55,896 nt of DNA. Source: Cerioporus squamosus. Its lineage: Eukaryota > Basidiomycota > Agaricomycetes > Polyporales > Polyporaceae. Positions within the stretch are counted from its first letter, which is position 1. The number at the start of each line of letters is the position of its first letter. Made by a program: the position numbers and the translations under genes. Shown here one piece after another: positions 10,579-20,500 of the stretch. Below the pieces are notes generated by a model. The model saw nothing but the letters and a program-made list of their open reading frames with translations. It searched no databases and was not told where the DNA came from. Where the stretch lies: contig JABYQS010000213.1 in NCBI GenBank assembly GCA_022592435.1, forward strand, positions 1 through 55,896. The letters run 5' to 3'.

Positions 10579-11784
10579 ATGCAAGGTGAAGGTGATGCTG
10601 GGATGGACGCCTGGGGCGGCTTGCCTCAAAACCAGTTCCCCCACGTCGCTCAGCAACCTCATCCCGACCCTCAACATGCTCAGCAGGCCTACCCCGTTCC
10701 CCAGCCCGATCCCGCCGCTCAACCAGCACCTGGGCCTGCCGATATGACCGCACAGCTGCTCGAATCCCTCGTCTCCATCGCGCGCGCCGCCGACGACTCA
10801 CGCGCTCAACAGCGCGGCCAGGCCAGCGTCCTCGAAGCACTGACGCGTCGACTCGAGGCTCTCACGACCGCGCCCCGCGGCGGCTACAACGATGGATCGA
10901 CTCCGCACTCTGGAGGCTCCGTCCGCGTCCGCGATCCGCGCGTCTTCAGCGGCAAGGCCCGCGACGTCGACCTGTTTATCGAGGAGGTTAGGACGGCTAT
11001 CATGCTGCAACCAGGGCTCCGCAATGGAGATGAAGAAGCTAAGTGCCGGTATTTTGTGTCTTGGCTTGGTGATGGTGCACCAAAGGCTTGGCTCAAGGCC
11101 ATGCAGCGCCGCGAAGATTCCTTCATCATGGAGGACTTTGACCACCTTATCCATGAGTTCCATCAGCGCTTCGACGACCCGGACCTCGAGTCCAAAATGG
11201 TCCGCGAGCTCGAAGACCTTCGTCAGACAGGCTCCGCGAAGAGTTATGCTGACCGTTTCGAGGAGCTCCTGTCCTACGTCGAGTGGACAGAGAGCTATGC
11301 CATCCGGCGCTTCGACAAGGGCCTGAAGCCCGATCTCAAGCGCGCTCTCCTCACCTACGAGCGTCCATCCATGCTCACGAGCTGGATCCCCACTGTCGTT
11401 CGCATCGACGACAAGCTCTTCACGCTCGTCACTGACGAGAAGCGTTCGAACAAGCAGTCATCTGGACAGCGTTCATCGGGCAACACGCCCCGTACTACTG
11501 ACCGCTCTTCCTCTTCTCATTCAGGTAATACCTCGAACTACCAGGCTCCGCCTGTAGCACCAGTGCCCTCGGGCTCAAACGACGTCGTGCCCATGGAGGT
11601 CGACACTCTCAAGCACGGCAAGATCACGCCAGAGGAGCGCGAGCGTCGCCGCAAAGAAGGCCTATGCTTCTATTGCGGCGCAGGTAAGCACACTATTTCC
11701 GACTGTCCGAACATGTCCCCCGAGAGGAAGCTGCAGTATCAGCAGCGCCGCGCTAAGTCTTCCGCGCAAGCGGGAAAAGCTTAG
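10579..11784 (+). CDS. gag: Gag polyprotein of chromovirus
   Basis: 401 residues from the ATG at 10579, the first ATG in the open frame after the untranslated leader. A Gln/Pro-rich N-terminus leads into a retrotransposon Gag domain from about residue 122 (VFSGKARDVDLFIEEV), with the conserved tryptophan region SWLGDGAPKAWL and RFEELLSYVEW. A Ser-rich linker precedes one nucleic-acid-binding CCHC knuckle near residues 363-376 (CFYCGAGKHTISDC). The protein forms the virus-like particle and packages RNA. The frame ends at TAG 11782-11784, four nucleotides after a GGGAAAA heptamer (11772-11778), where ribosomes could shift -1 into pol. Confidence 0.93.
   Translation: MQGEGDAGMDAWGGLPQNQFPHVAQQPHPDPQHAQQAYPVPQPDPAAQPAPGPADMTAQLLESLVSIARAADDSRAQQRGQASVLEALTRRLEALTTAPRGGYNDGSTPHSGGSVRVRDPRVFSGKARDVDLFIEEVRTAIMLQPGLRNGDEEAKCRYFVSWLGDGAPKAWLKAMQRREDSFIMEDFDHLIHEFHQRFDDPDLESKMVRELEDLRQTGSAKSYADRFEELLSYVEWTESYAIRRFDKGLKPDLKRALLTYERPSMLTSWIPTVVRIDDKLFTLVTDEKRSNKQSSGQRSSGNTPRTTDRSSSSHSGNTSNYQAPPVAPVPSGSNDVVPMEVDTLKHGKITPEERERRRKEGLCFYCGAGKHTISDCPNMSPERKLQYQQRRAKSSAQAGKA
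11772..11778 (+). promoter_or_regulatory. Candidate -1 ribosomal frameshift site (G GGA AAA)
   Basis: In the gag frame the bases read G GGA AAA GCT TAG, fitting the X XXY YYZ slippery pattern immediately before the gag stop. The pol frame is open from 11757, so a -1 shift here produces an uninterrupted Gag-Pol. A downstream pseudoknot or stem was not computed. Confidence 0.7.
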
Positions 11785-14700
11785 CCGGGAGTAAGCCACC
11801 CGTCCCGGAGCTCCCGGCATCTCAAGGGACACAGGCACCCGCGCCGGGTGCTCCGACGCACGTCCGTTTGAACAACGGCGTGTGGATACCCAAGCCTGCT
11901 GGCGCACCTCATTTCCGCCTCTCCTCTCATGTTCATGCTTCCCAGTTCTCCGACCATCATTTCTTCGTGCCTATTACTCTCGAGTTCCCAAACAGAAAAC
12001 CCATACATACGCGTGCCCTCGTTGACAGCGGGGCCACGGCGTCTTGCATTTCTTTGAAGTTCGCTAACCGTCACGCATTACCGCGTCGTCTGAAGGACGA
12101 ACCAATACCCATCACGGCTGTCGACGACCGCCCGATCGCGACGGGCTTGGTCACGCACGACGTCGTGTGTTCCCTCCGTTTGCACGCTCACTCCGAAGCT
12201 CTTTCTCTAGGTATTGTTTCTGTTAGGTACCCCGTAATCCTCGGTCTCGACTGGCTCAAACGCCACAACCCATCTATCGACTGGGCGCGTCGGCAGCTCA
12301 CCCTCACCTGCTGCGGCGTCAACCCTATCCATCCCGTCTCGGTCCTGGGCAACGGACTCGGCCATGTCCCACCCCCGACCTTCGTCTCCTCACTCCAAGC
12401 TCTTGCTGCGACGTCGACCGGTCTAGGCTTCGGTCTTAACGGTCGGACGCTCACCACGTCTCACCCCGACGGTATTGCCCGCTCTGATCAAGCGGCATAC
12501 TGGCCTCGTACTCGAGGTATCTCTTACCTGTCCGCGTCGACGGTACCACGCCATGTCCCAGGTCTCACACCCCCACGTCCCTTGTCTCCCACCGGGCTCG
12601 GCCTAGGCTGCGGTCTTAACAGCCCGTCTCCGTCTCCCTCGTCTGCGACCGGCCTAGGCTGCGGTCTTAACGGTGCAGCCCCTTCGTCTCCGCCTTCTTC
12701 CACGCCCTCATCTCCTGACTCGTCTCCGCCCACCACACCCACGCTCAACATATCCTTCGTCAACTCCGCGCGTTTCCGCAAATACGCCCGGAACAATCCT
12801 TCCGCTCTCCTCTGGTATCACCCACTTGGCTCCCCTGGTTACACAGTCGCTGCAGCTTCGTTCGCTGATGCAGCTGTCCCTCCTTCCACGTCTCCACCAC
12901 CCACGGCTCCGCCACCTGAACCTCCCGACGACTTCCTCGCTCATGTACCCGAGAAGTATCACCAGTATGCATCAGTCTTCTCGCCAGTCGACGCCGAGAA
13001 TCTCCCTCCACACCGCCCTGGTTTCGACGCCGCCATCGAGATCGAGGACGGCAAGTCGCCACCCTTCGGCCCGCTCTACCATCTCTCTCAAAAGGAACGT
13101 CAAGTCCTCTTTGACTATGTCGAATCGAACCTGCGCAAGGGGTTCATTCGTCGGTCGACATCATCTGCAGGCTCCCCGGTCTTGTTCGTTCGCAAGAAGT
13201 CGGGCGAGCTTCGGCTCTGCGTTGACTACCGTGGCCTCAAATCCATCACCAAGAAGAACCGATACCCCCTCCCGCTCATGGACGACCTCCTCGATTGCGT
13301 TCAGGGTTGTAAGGTCTTCACGGTCATCGACCTGAAGAACGCCTTCAACCTCATCCGCATTCGGGAGGGTGACGAGTGGAAGACTGCTTTCCGCACCCAC
13401 CTCGGACTATTCGAGTATACGGTCATGCCATTTGGTCTTACTAACGCTCCCGGTATCTTTCAGGGCTTCATCCAGGACACTCTTCGCGATCTGCTCGATG
13501 TTGTTTGCGTCGTTTACATTGATGACATACTTATCTTTTCTCGCACACAGGAGGACCACGACCAGCATGTCAAGCTCGTGCTCGAACGTCTGCAGGCGGC
13601 CGGCTTGTTCGCCAACGCGAAGAAGTGCACCTTCGACCAGCCCGAAGTCGATTATCTCGGCTACGTGCTTGGTTCGGACGGCATCAAGATGCACTCAGAC
13701 AAGCTCAGCACCATTGCAGACTGGCCGCCGCCGTCCTGCGTCAAGGACGTTCAGTCCTTCCTCGGTTTTACTAACTTTTATCGTCGTTTTATAGATGGCT
13801 ATGCCCGCATCGTCGCCCCTCTGAATGCGCTTACCAAGAAGGCCATTCGAGCGGCTCCATTTGTGCTCTCGGAGGCGGCCGCGGACGCGTTCCATGCGCT
13901 GAAGCGTGCCTTCATGGCATCACCCGTCCTTCGCCATTTCGACCCGGACCTCCCATCAACGCTTGCCACCGACGCGTCCGACTTCGCCATCGCAGGCGTA
14001 CTCCATCAGCCCGACGCGGACGGCTTCCTCCACCCGGTCGCGTACTTCTCGCGCAAGTTGTCGCCGGCGGAGATCAACTATGAAGTCTACGACAAGGAGC
14101 TGCTCGCGATTGTCGAGTCCTTCAGGGACATGCGAGCTTGGCTCATCGGTACGGACCCTCCCGTTTCTGTCGTTTCCGATCATAAAAACCTCGAGTATTT
14201 CATGACGTCGCGGGTTCTTAACCGCCGTCAAGCTCGATGGTCTATGTTTTTGTCTGAGTTTAATTTTGTTCTCGATTATGCTCCTGGGTTGAAGAACCCT
14301 GCGGACGCACCTTCGAGGCGTGGCGACTACGCGCCTCGAGAGGGAGATGAGGTCCTTCGGACCAACGAAAAAGTTCTGCTGACACCATTGCACACACAGA
14401 AACTTTTCGATTCTGCAGACTCTGGCGCTTCGTCGCCCGCTTCAATGCGAGTTTCCGCCATTACAGCCCTCGCAGTCGACAACAGCGACTTCCAGCAGCA
14501 TTACAAGATTGCCCTTCGTGACGACACGGAGTGGCGAGACGCACTCGCTCGCGACGACCCCAAGTTCAAGCTCGACGGCAACCTCGTCTTTCATGACGGC
14601 CGTCTCTTCATTCCTCTCTCCATGCGCGCTGACATCCTTCATTCCCGCCATGATTCCCCTCTCGCAGGTCATCATGGTCGTGCCGCGACTTACCAGAACG

Positions 14701-16208
14701 TCGTGCGCGACTACTCGTGGCCTGGCGTCCAATCCTACGTTCGCAAGTACGTCGCTGCATGCGACATCTGCGGTAGGATCAAGATGCCTCGCCACAAGCC
14801 CTTCGGCCTCCTACGACCTCTCGACATCCCCGACCGCCCCTGGAGCTCGATGACGATGGATAACATCGTCAAGCTTCCGTTGTCACATGGATATGACTCG
14901 ATCTGGGTCGTGTGCGATCGTCTTACACGATACGCGCATTTTATCCCGTGCAACGAGTCGCTCGATGCTCCAGAACTCGCCTGGCTCTTCCTCGACCGCA
15001 TCTTCCGCTACCATGGCCTCCCCGACTCCATCATCTCTGACCGCGGCTCGACCTTCGTCTCGAAGTTCTGGACAGAGCTCACCAAGCTCCTCCAGATCGA
15101 CCACAAGCACTCGACCTCCTACCACCCTCAAACCGATGGCCTCACCGAGCGCACCAATCAAACGCTCGAGGCTTACCTTCGAGCCTATGTCTCCTATCAA
15201 CAGGACGACTGGGTCGACTACTTGCCGCTCGCGGAGTTCGCCTTCAACAACACTGTCAGTGCATCCACCCAGCAGACCCCGTTCTTTGCCAATTTTGGCT
15301 TCCACCCCTCGTTTGAACCCCGTCTCACCGACACCGTCAACGTCCCCGCTGCCTCCGACCTCGCTCTGCGTCTCAAGCGTCTCCACGACGAGCTTCGAGC
15401 TGAGCTCAAGCTTGCTCAGGAGCACCAGGCTCGCTACTACAACGAGCGTGTGAGCGAGGCACCTCGCTTCAAGCCCGACCAACTCGTCTGGCTTCTCCGC
15501 CGCCACATCAAGACTACCCGTCCTTCCGACAAGCTCGACTACCGCCGCCTTGGACCCTTCCCCATAGACCACGCCATCTCCGACGTCGCCTACAAGCTCC
15601 GTCTTCCTCCTCATCTCTCACGCCTCCATCCCGTCTTCCATGTATCCCTCCTCGAACCCTACCACGATCCCTCTGACTTCCACGCCCACGCAACCCCCGC
15701 TCCCATCGAAATCCTTGAAGACTCGCCCCCTCGTACCATCCACACCATCCTCGACAGCCGCAAGCTCGGCCAGCGTTACGAGTATCTCGTGCGCTGGAAG
15801 GACTCGTCCGCCGACGAAGACTGCTGGATTCCCCTTTCCGATATACCCACTACCCACACCGAACTCGTCGAACGCTATCATCGCCGCCATCCACGCTCCC
15901 TCGCTCCCCCTCCCTCTATACTTCATCACTCCGCACACGCCGCATTCGAGTCTACTGATAATCATTCTGTTTCTACTTCTTTACAGGCCTCCCCGTCGTC
16001 GTCCGAACCCGCTCCCGCTGCCCCGAACACCGCGCCCGCTCCTGCCCGTCCTGCCCGCACTGCCCACGCCGCTGTCCCTCCAGCCGCTCCTCGCCATCGC
16101 TCCCCTGCGCCCGTCCGCATCAACCCTCGCGTCGAGTACGCACCGCCGTCGCAGACGACACTCCGCTCTGGATGTGTCTCTCGACCGCCGCCGCGCCCAG
16201 ATGCGTAG
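11778..16208 (+). CDS. pol: Pol polyprotein: protease, RT, RNase H, integrase, chromodomain
   Basis: Open from 11757; from 11868 it spans 1446 residues, and no ATG precedes the protease, so it is probably made as Gag-Pol by frameshift. Positions counted from 11868: aspartic protease with VDSGATA near 52; a spacer at about 185-285 with repeated GLG(C)GLN units; reverse transcriptase with YIDD at 550-553; RNase H with ATDASDFAIAG near 704; integrase with HHCC finger near 925-965 and the DDE triad (Asp near 998, Asp near 1058 in ISDRGS, Glu near 1094 in GLTERTNQ); chromodomain near 1290-1345 (YEYLVRWKDSSADEDCWIP). The chromodomain is the chromovirus hallmark and likely steers integration to marked chromatin. 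No stop or frameshift was seen. Confidence 0.93.
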   Translation, partial: SLAGSKPPVPELPASQGTQAPAPGAPTHVRLNNGVWIPKPAGAPHFRLSSHVHASQFSDHHFFVPITLEFPNRKPIHTRALVDSGATASCISLKFANRHALPRRLKDEPIPITAVDDRPIATGLVTHDVVCSLRLHAHSEALSLGIVSVRYPVILGLDWLKRHNPSIDWARRQLTLTCCGVNPIHPVSVLGNGLGHVPPPTFVSSLQALAATSTGLGFGLNGRTLTTSHPDGIARSDQAAYWPRTRGISYLSASTVPRHVPGLTPPRPLSPTGLGLGCGLNSPSPSPSSATGLGCGLNGAAPSSPPSSTPSSPDSSPPTTPTLNISFVNSARFRKYARNNPSALLWYHPLGSPGYTVAAASFADAAVPPSTSPPPTAPPPEPPDDFLAHVPEKYHQYASVFSPVDAENLPPHRPGFDAAIEIEDGKSPPFGPLYHLSQKERQVLFDYVESNLRKGFIRRSTSSAGSPVLFVRKKSGELRLCVDYRGLKSITKKNRYPLPLMDDLLDCVQGCKVFTVIDLKNAFNLIRIREGDEWKTAFRTHLGLFEYTVMPFGLTNAPGIFQGFIQDTLRDLLDVVCVVYIDDILIFSRTQEDHDQHVKLVLERLQAAGLFANAKKCTFDQPEVDYLGYVLGSDGIKMHSDKLSTIADWPPPSCVKDVQSFLGFTNFYRRFIDGYARIVAPLNALTKKAIRAAPFVLSEAAADAFHALKRAFMASPVLRHFDPDLPSTLATDASDFAIAGVLHQPDADGFLHPVAYFSRKLSPAEINYEVYDKELLAIVESFRDMRAWLIGTDPPVSVVSDHKNLEYFMTSRVLNRRQARWSMFLSEFNFVLDYAPGLKNPADAPSRRGDYAPREGDEVLRTNEKVLLTPLHTQKLFDSADSGASSPASMRVSAITALAVDNSDFQQHYKIALRDDTEWRDALARDDPKFKLDGNLVFHDGRLFIPLSMRADILHSRHDSPLAGHHGRAATYQNVVRDYSWPGVQSYVRKYVAACDICGRIKMPRHKPFGLLRPLDIPDRPWSSMTMDNIVKLPLSHGYDSIWVVCDRLTRYAHFIPCNESLDAPELAWLFLDRIFRYHGLPDSIISDRGSTFVSKFWTELTKLLQIDHKHSTSYHPQTDGLTERTNQTLEAYLRAYVSYQQDDWVDYLPLAEFAFNNTVSASTQQTPFFANFGFHPSFEPRLTDTVNVPAASDLALRLKRLHDELRAELKLAQEHQARYYNERVSEAPRFKPDQLVWLLRRHIKTTRPSDKLDYRRLGPFPIDHAISDVAYKLRLPPHLSRLHPVFHVSLLEPYHDPSDFHAHATPAPIEILEDSPPRTIHTILDSRKLGQRYEYLVRWKDSSADEDCWIPLSDIPTTHTELVERYHRRHPRSLAPPPSILHHSAHAAFESTDNHSVSTSLQASPSSSEPAPAAPNTAPAPARPARTAHAAVPPAAPRHRSPAPVRINPRVEYAPPSQTTLRSGCVSRPPPRPDA

Positions 16209-16308
16209 CTGCCGGGTGGTTGTGACGGGAGTTGCGCGGGTTTGCGGTCGCACGAGCCATCGCGATGCGCCCTAACGAGGGGATCGCGCTTGTGCTACGT
16301 CGCGCTCT

Positions 16309-16326
16309 CCCTTGAGGAGGAGGTAG
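16309..16326 (+). promoter_or_regulatory. Polypurine tract of chromovirus
   Basis: Purine-rich run (GAGGAGG...) ending directly at the 3' LTR, the expected plus-strand primer position. Confidence 0.65.
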
Positions 16327-16672
16327 TGTAATGGCCTCCAGCCATGACACGATCCTCACGGACTCTCGTACGATACGTTCTGGACCTGCGTAGTTAGTTA
16401 TTCCGCTCCCGTTCCCGTCCCGCGCCCTCTTTCCTGTTTTGTATCCCGCCTCCGTCGTGCCTATCGATATCGCCGCCACAGGCACAGATTACTTACGTCT
16501 CTCTTATATACCTACGCGCTCGTTCCTGTAACCTCGTCTAGCCAACGCCGTTTCGTCTCGGGCCCTCGCCCTCTCTCTCGTCCTCGCTCGTCCGCCTCGT
16601 CTGCTTGCCCTCGTCAGTAACGGCCCCGACTCGCTCTCGCTCTCGCGCTCGTTAAGACACCGAGCCGTTACA
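16327..16672 (+). repeat. 3' LTR of chromovirus
   Basis: 346 bp, matches the 5' LTR at every position I compared, followed by the target duplication GCAAC. Confidence 0.95.
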
Positions 16673-16820
16673 GCAACTCGTTCTAGGGCTTGTGGACCTC
16701 GGACGTGTTACAATAAATAGTGCCTGTTTAATCACCGCGAGGAAATGCCATTACGCACACTGTGTGGGACTCAATCGAGGGCGGTGAGGAGGGACGTCGA
16801 CCAATGGTCGGCATCCCTCC

Positions 16821-17582
16821 TCACCTCCCTCGCTTTATACCCACTAAAACCCCGCTATCGCCCACCCATTTCGGTGGTAGTTCCCTCCCTTTTTCGAGCA
16901 CCGGTAGCCAGATTCGAGCTACATCCTGCGGCCTCAGGGCCTTCTTCCCCCTCGCTATCATCGCGGTCCGCCTATCCAGCGTCAGTCTAGAGTCAAGTGT
17001 CGCATAATACCGGTTGGTGATCTCGTTCTCGGTGAACTGTATCCCGTCGTTCTGGATAACACGCTCACACCGGAGCTTCCAGATGAGATGCACTGCTTCT
17101 GTACACAGAATGCACCACAGGTTTTCCAACGCAGTCCTCCTACTGCCGTTATCCGTTTTGAACACTGCGCAGGCCGCGCCAAAAGCCGTTCCCCAGGTCG
17201 GAGGGTTCCATCCAACTCCCGTATAGGACCATGTTTGTCTCAGTAAGTTCCATATTTCTTCCTGTCCTTTCGCATGGCATTCCAGGATTATGTGAGACAT
17301 CGTCTCGCATTCACCACATATTGCGCATGTCGCACGTTGCTGGAGTGCCTCAGACATTTTCGGGCGTAACCAATGCGTACCTAGCATATACCCGTCGTGC
17401 GTCGCCATCCATATGAATTGTGATGCCTGCCTCGATACATGCTTTGACCGGAAGGACTTCCATATCGCGGCATCATGAAACCGGACTCCGAAGGCTGCTT
17501 CGATGCCGCTCGATATCCTATCCATGTTTGCAACTGTTCTGGGTCGGGGCTCTATCTTGCCATCCTTCCACGCTCGAATGGC
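16821..17582 (-). pseudogene. LINE ORF2 C-terminal zinc-knuckle part, after in-frame TGA
   Basis: Same frame as the large ORF2 at 17583-21875, separated only by TGA at 17583-17585; reading on gives AIRAWKDGKIEPRP and then the rest. From residue 1 at 17525 the visible motif is CAICGECETMSHIILEC, the Cys/His knuckle that ends LINE ORF2 proteins, followed by a Trp-rich segment. The stop separates this tail from the catalytic protein. A CGA-to-TGA transition would explain it. Without readthrough the tail is not made. Confidence 0.8.
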
Positions 17583-20500
17583 TCAATATGCTAACTTCTG
17601 GGTCATTGTTTGCAGTTTCGCTCCAGTCAACTGGAAAGGGGCAGGGACTGCAAGACATAATGGATCTTCAGTCAGTTTCGCTGCTCCCTCCGCTGCTCGC
17701 TTATCCGCCGCCTCGTTGCCCGCGTGCCCGTTATGGCCTCTAACCCACTGGAAAATTGTGTGGGCCGGACGCATCCGGAGCCTCGCAATCGTCGCCCTTG
17801 TCAGGGCTGCATTCCGCTGTAGGATGTATCCAGAGTCCTCATGTTTCTTCCTCCATTTTGAGACTGAATCCATCGTTGTTCGGGAGTCCGTCACCTGCGT
17901 GATTCGGGTGCGTGTGTCTGCTGTTGTCGTCACGGTAAGTGTTGCTACTATCTCGCCTGTTTGATTTGACTGATCCAGCCAGCTTGGGAGGCGGAGGCTG
18001 CAATTCATTGGGTGGCCTTCTGCGACGAATACTCCTGCGCCTGCCCTGGCATCCCTTTCGCCGTTGCCCACGCATGAACCGTCCGTCGCTATGGTCAGTT
18101 TCGAACCGTCTTCGTCGATCTCCATGGGCATGATCGTGTTCGAGACTGGTTCAGCTCCTGTAAAGATTCTGAAGGCGTTGCCTAGGTCTCCGTAAGTTGT
18201 GACTCGACGGTCGAAGGGTACGAGTTTATCGTCAAGTTCCTCTTCCTCTAAACTTCTCATGATTTGATCCTCGTAGTCCTCGGGTTGCCATTTTCGCGGG
18301 TCCCATTTGCCCGGCAGGGTATTCAGCATGGCCCTCGCTCGTATCGCGCAGAGATGCGGGTTCATGCATCCTGTGCGTAGTCTCTCTGGGGTACACCCTA
18401 CGCACTTACATGCAGCTCGTGCACAGTGTGCCGTCGTCTCGAGGATCCCCGCTAGGTGCATGAAGTCCTCGACGGTCGACGCATTGTGCTGAGTTTGTAG
18501 GCAAGTTAGGAGTTTCGACGGGACAGTCAGACGGCCTAGTCGGATTCGGTCTGCATACATGTGGTCCCACAGAGGCATTGATCGTTGAATCTGCTTGGAG
18601 AGGGCGAGGCCTTCGAGCCTGAGGCCGTACTTGCCAGCCACCGTCATGATTCCGTGCAGTTCAGCTGGAAGGCCTCGTGATCTTGGGTTCCAACGTTGCA
18701 AGAAGGGATTGATACGCATTCGTGCTTCTCGTGGTCTGCAGTCTTTCGTGACATGGTTCGCGAGGAGGTCATCCGCGATGAATGCCCATAGAGGGCGTTC
18801 TTCGCTGAAATCAAGGTAAGTCTTCAGCCACATGACATCGATCGCTTCGCTTCTAGCATTCAGATCTAGCATGCCTAGGCCGCCAAGTTCTACTGGAAGC
18901 ATGACATGCTTCATTCCGACTGGAGTATTGTGTCGATCGTCCCAGAGGTAGCTATGAATGATCCTGGTGAGTCTTGTCAGGATAATATCTGGCATACGCT
19001 GAACCGTTGTTAGGAACTGCGTCATCCCGCCTATAATCATTTGGACGACATGTTTTTTCCCCTGGATCGTCGCATGGCCTGCCTTCCATCTTGCAATGGC
19101 ATGCATGAGTGGCTTTTTCATTGCGACTATCTTTGTTAGGACCAGAGTCCAGATGTCTACTTGGCTGACACCATTCCCAAAGAACGCACCCAGGATTCTC
19201 ACCGCTTCACCATTCTGAGCTACATGGACTCCCTTCGGGTAATTCTCCCAAGCACCTGTGAGCCGGTATGTTTCCGCCATCTCGTCCCGGAACGCGGGGC
19301 TCCCAATGGGGATGATTTCCGTTTTGCTTATATTGAATCGAGCCTTAGCTGCTGAGCACCAAGTGTCCAGCACTTCCTGCAGGGTGTTGAAATCATTGCG
19401 GCTAGATAGGTACACCGTGGTATCGTCAGCAAAGAGTACTGCTTTGAGGGTTTCATTACATCTCGGTACGCTAAAGCCTTCAATGTCGGATTTCCTAATC
19501 ATGGCTGATAAAGGTTCGATAGCGAGGTCGAAAAGGAGGCAGGAAAGTGGGTCGCCCTGGCGCACACCCCTGTGTATACGGTACGATCGGCTCAGGATTC
19601 CGTTTACCATGACTGATGTCTCCGCATTCTTATAAAGGGATTGAATCAGTTGTATGAAGGTGTCTGGAATCCCGAACCGTTCCAGGACTCGCCATAGGTA
19701 GTCATGGGCAATCTTATCGTAAGCCTTTTCCTGGTCTAGGGCAACTATGGCACCATTCTCATCGTTTGCCTCTGCCCAACACATCATCATCCGCGTCAGT
19801 TGCGTGTGGTTATGAATCTTCCTGCCTGGGACAAAACCGGCCTGTGCCCGATGGATCAGCTTCGGTGCAACTTCCGCAAGCCGGACAGCAAGTGTTTTGC
19901 TGAGCAGTTTGTAGTCAGTGTTGAGTAGGGTTATAGGCCTGTAGTTAACCACTCTAGTGCGTTCGCCCTTTTCTTTGTAGATAGGGGCCATCCAGCCGTG
20001 CGCTAGGGATGTCTTTGCACTGACCCCGTTTACTCTCATGTCCTCATATGCCGCAGTCAGTAGCCTGACAACGTCAAAGCTCGAGCGATTCGGGAAGCGT
20101 GAGTCCTCTTTATGTCTTGCGTGCAGGGTCTTCCATAGCTCAAAGGGGATCCCATCGAGCCCCGGCGCTGTTCCGTTCTTTGCGAAGCGCAGCGACATTT
20201 CGCACTCCTCGTATGTGATCTCATCGCCCATCTCGAAGGCTTGCTCCCTGGTTACTACTACCTCTAGGCTGCCTAGGGCTGTTTCAATGTCGCATTCGCG
20301 TTCGTCCACCGGCTTCGCACCAGGATCGGCCTTCTGCACATTCATATGGTGTGCACGGGCCATTGTCGCCATTTTGGCAGAGTCCGATTCATATATTTTC
20401 TCCCCTGACACGCCCAGCTGTCCTTCCACTTCAAAGGCGTTAATGATGTCCCGCGGGGCGCACTCTCGGTGTAGTTTAGACCAGTATTTCGTGGGTTGGT

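Larger units (their letters stand above)
10084..16672 (+). mobile_element. Complete Ty3/gypsy chromovirus (LTR retrotransposon)
   Basis: 6589 bp element with 346-bp LTRs at both ends, each starting TG and ending CA, identical as far as I can compare. It is flanked by GCAAC on both sides (10079-10083 and 16673-16677), a 5-bp target duplication. Domain order is gag (CCHC), protease, RT, RNase H, integrase, chromodomain, which is the Ty3/gypsy chromovirus order. Both main frames are open and the LTRs match, so the insertion is recent and the element is probably competent. It was inserted between the P450 #2 start codon and its original upstream DNA. Confidence 0.95.
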
